NCBI GenBank assembly: GCA_963514095.1
Contig: OY741281.1
Location: forward strand, 13,074,882 to 13,138,881
Direction: 5' to 3'
Source of the DNA: Eutrigla gurnardus
Taxonomy: Eukaryota > Chordata > Actinopteri > Perciformes > Triglidae
Length of the DNA stretch: 64,000 nucleotides
Under the pieces are notes generated by a model that saw nothing but the letters and a program-made list of their open reading frames with translations, made no database searches and was not told where the DNA came from. How positions within the stretch are numbered: position 1 is the first letter of the stretch; every line of letters begins with the position of its first letter. Positions 61,801 through 64,000 of the stretch are shown one piece after another. Position numbers and translations under genes: made by a program.

Positions 61801-64000
61801 CGAGAAGGATCAATAAGAGATGCGTTAACCCATTGAGCCGCAAGACTCCAGGTATTTTACCAACCAGTGGATGGATTTGAGATGCAAGTGGCTATACAAT
61901 CGTACCACATCAAACATGAGTAATTCAGGTGTAACGCCTACATGTACGACAAAAGCTGCCCATAAAGTTTGGATTTCAACCATTATAACTATTCTCACAC
62001 AGTCGACAGGACTAATTGTAATAAATTACTTATCATCCTTTCACAGCCCTCTCTGGCATAATGCCACCATTTTAACATCACCCTGGCTGCTGCAGAATCA
62101 TGAAGAATACATGAGTACATCAGTCAGCCTCATCGGTAAAAACACAGATGGTACTTTTGCAGGTGCAAAATGCAAGAGATCGTTTGAAATCAACTCCACA
62201 ATCCCCAACGTGCAATTAAAAATCATTTTTATGAGGGAAGCCAACAACCTATGCAGGAATCTCACCTGTAGCTGAAATTGTAATTTCAGCTACAAGCCAC
62301 GTAATGAGCTTCATGACGGTATGTGATGCATCCCTTTTCCACCCCAAAGAACTCAGTGTGCACCGAGTTGATAACAGGAAACAGCGCTAGCACACATTGG
62401 ACATGCACGATGTGCATCAAAGGACCCACATCCATTGTTTTCTACATAAGCCCACACACTGGCAGTATTTTGACCCACGTCAATGCGTCAGAATACACCA
62501 CTGTCCCACTTCCCTGCATCAATACATGTCAATCCTCTGAAAAGCAGCAACTTTTTTTCCATATTTGCTTCCTGGCTCAGCATATTTCGACTACATCACT
62601 TGATGACTACTACTGTCTTTATGGCATTTCTCATGTGTGCTATGTGATGCTGTTGACAAAGCTTCTCACCCATCATTAAAACTCAAAGATTAACCTTAAG
62701 AAACGTTCCAATGCTCACCATAAGAGCTGTAATGTTTCTGATAGGACTCAAACACTCGACTTCTCAATTACTGCAGCTATGAGTCTGTAACTAATATAGG
62801 GAGAGGAAAAGCTCTCTCGCTGCCCTGCTGACCACCGTACCAAGTTGTGCAGCCCTCCTGATGAGGCTGCTAGAATGTATCCCTCCTCCTTAGACTGTCC
62901 CTGGTTTATGGCTCCCAGCCTGGTCAGGACTAGAGTTGTCATTCAATAAATCTATAGGATACAAACCTTATTAAATCCCTAATGTGATGCAACTTGGTTT
63001 AGCTGTACAACATTTACATCTAACTACAGTTACAAACTAAAAATTGAAGGGATTTTTTTTTAGTGGGAGTCTATAATGTTCAGAAACTTTAGCTACAACC
63101 TGAAAACAAAGTGAGCATCTTTTGTTGACATGAAGTGATCAGCTAAATCGTTTGAAGCTGCAATATAGCAGAAATCCCCATAAGCTCAATAGGACACACA
63201 TTTGATGCATGATGGCTTAGTAAATTTGTTTTAATGAGGAACATCTTCACAACATCAAGGAGAACCAGAACAAATTTAGCATTCATTTGGATGTTTATAT
63301 TACTTGGGTCTTTAGCTGCTAAATGCGCCATTATGTTTACTAGGTGGTTCCTAATGGCCTGTGTGCACTTTTGGGGCCAGGAAGGTGGTGTACAGTGGGT
63401 TCATCGGAGCAGCTGCCTGCTGCAGCTGGAAACAGGGCTGAGCAGCAAGACGCCACCAAAACAGTTTAGTTGTGGGTCAGAAAACCAAAACAGGAAGATG
63501 CAAAAGTGCTTCACAGAGCTGAGGGGAAGTGCAGAGATGGTTGATAATTCTATGTTCACATCTAAGAGCAAAATCTTCCACATTACAGATAGTCATTTGA
63601 TCTATTGTGCATATAAAAGTATTGATCCAATACCCAGGTCGTATTTAAAAGCTTTGAAAACTACCAGTTTCAAATAGAATACTAATACTGCTCTGACTGC
63701 ATTTCTAACTCAGCTCAACTTTAAAATCAGATATTAAATCTTGGTAGATGATAAATCTTTCTGTTAGGCCACTTTGTCAGAATCACTAGAGTGCATGGAA
63801 TACATAAAAACTGAAAAAATGCAGTCCTTATATGTACACTTCACTAAATACAATTATAAAATTGGTTTACCCCTATATTGTTTTCTTCAACAACTCTCAA
63901 TGATTTATCTTCATCATGTGTTAAAATTCTGAAAAATAACGTTGCCGTTTTGAGCTCGATACAATATAAAAATTGTATTTTACCAATAATGTTCTCTTAT
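58892..64000 (-). other. wac: wac 5' intron sequence to window edge
   Basis: No exon matching the N-terminal part of WAC was found. Contains a possible hAT terminus (TAGGTATGTACCGACACTG, about 59187), an opposite one near 61455-61487 (GGTATCATACCTA) whose flanks do not match it, a 19-bp poly-T (60024-60042) and a 12-bp near-perfect palindrome (62268-62293). Open frames at 61871-62275 and 62323-62679 on the plus strand resemble no known protein and are taken as chance. Confidence 0.7.

Noticed and set aside
61871..62679. Two plus-strand frames of 134 and 118 codons
   Set aside because: They lie within the likely wac intron, interrupted by a palindrome, and resemble no protein.

Overview
The window reads as vertebrate, specifically teleost and probably percomorph, nuclear DNA. 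Genes are split by GT-AG introns. Short interspersed transposon copies and microsatellites (GT, GA, AT, poly-G) are common, and two recognisable genes match vertebrate proteins exon by exon. I see no bacterial, viral or organellar genes.

Layout. From 1 to about 34.4 kb there is no protein-coding exon that I can support. This stretch lies downstream of bambi and holds microsatellites, several non-autonomous DNA transposons, a truncated LINE tail with a perfect 15-bp target duplication, and AT-rich single-copy sequence. From 34.4 to 39.0 kb, on the minus strand, is a complete three-exon bambi gene (258 codons), a kinase-less TGF-beta/BMP pseudoreceptor, with a plausible CCAAT/GC-box promoter near 39.0 kb. 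From 39 to 45 kb is a spacer with a small CpG-rich island (about 40.0-40.3 kb) and a decayed TRIM35-like fragment whose coiled-coil start has expanded into a 33-bp minisatellite of about 17.5 copies (42934-43512). From 45.1 kb to the right end, also minus strand, is wac (WW-domain adaptor with coiled coil): ten exons are placed here with all splice phases consistent, and the first exons must lie beyond 64000.

The two genes are head-to-tail on the same strand, about 6.7 kb from the likely wac poly(A) site to the bambi start codon. WAC next to BAMBI is the arrangement I recall from human 10p12, so this is conserved synteny. Their jobs are not obviously linked: BAMBI damps BMP/activin/TGF-beta signalling at the membrane, whereas WAC is nuclear and supports H2B ubiquitination and autophagy.

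Most notable are (a) the TRIM-derived hendecad minisatellite, open in three frames yet lying in a broken gene, (b) the apparent absence from wac of a large internal exon present in human WAC, with flanking phases that still fit, and (c) several transposon insertions whose ends and target duplications can be read directly, including an 879-bp hAT-type element with a perfect 8-bp duplication inside a wac intron. Homology statements are recognition from memory; no database was searched.
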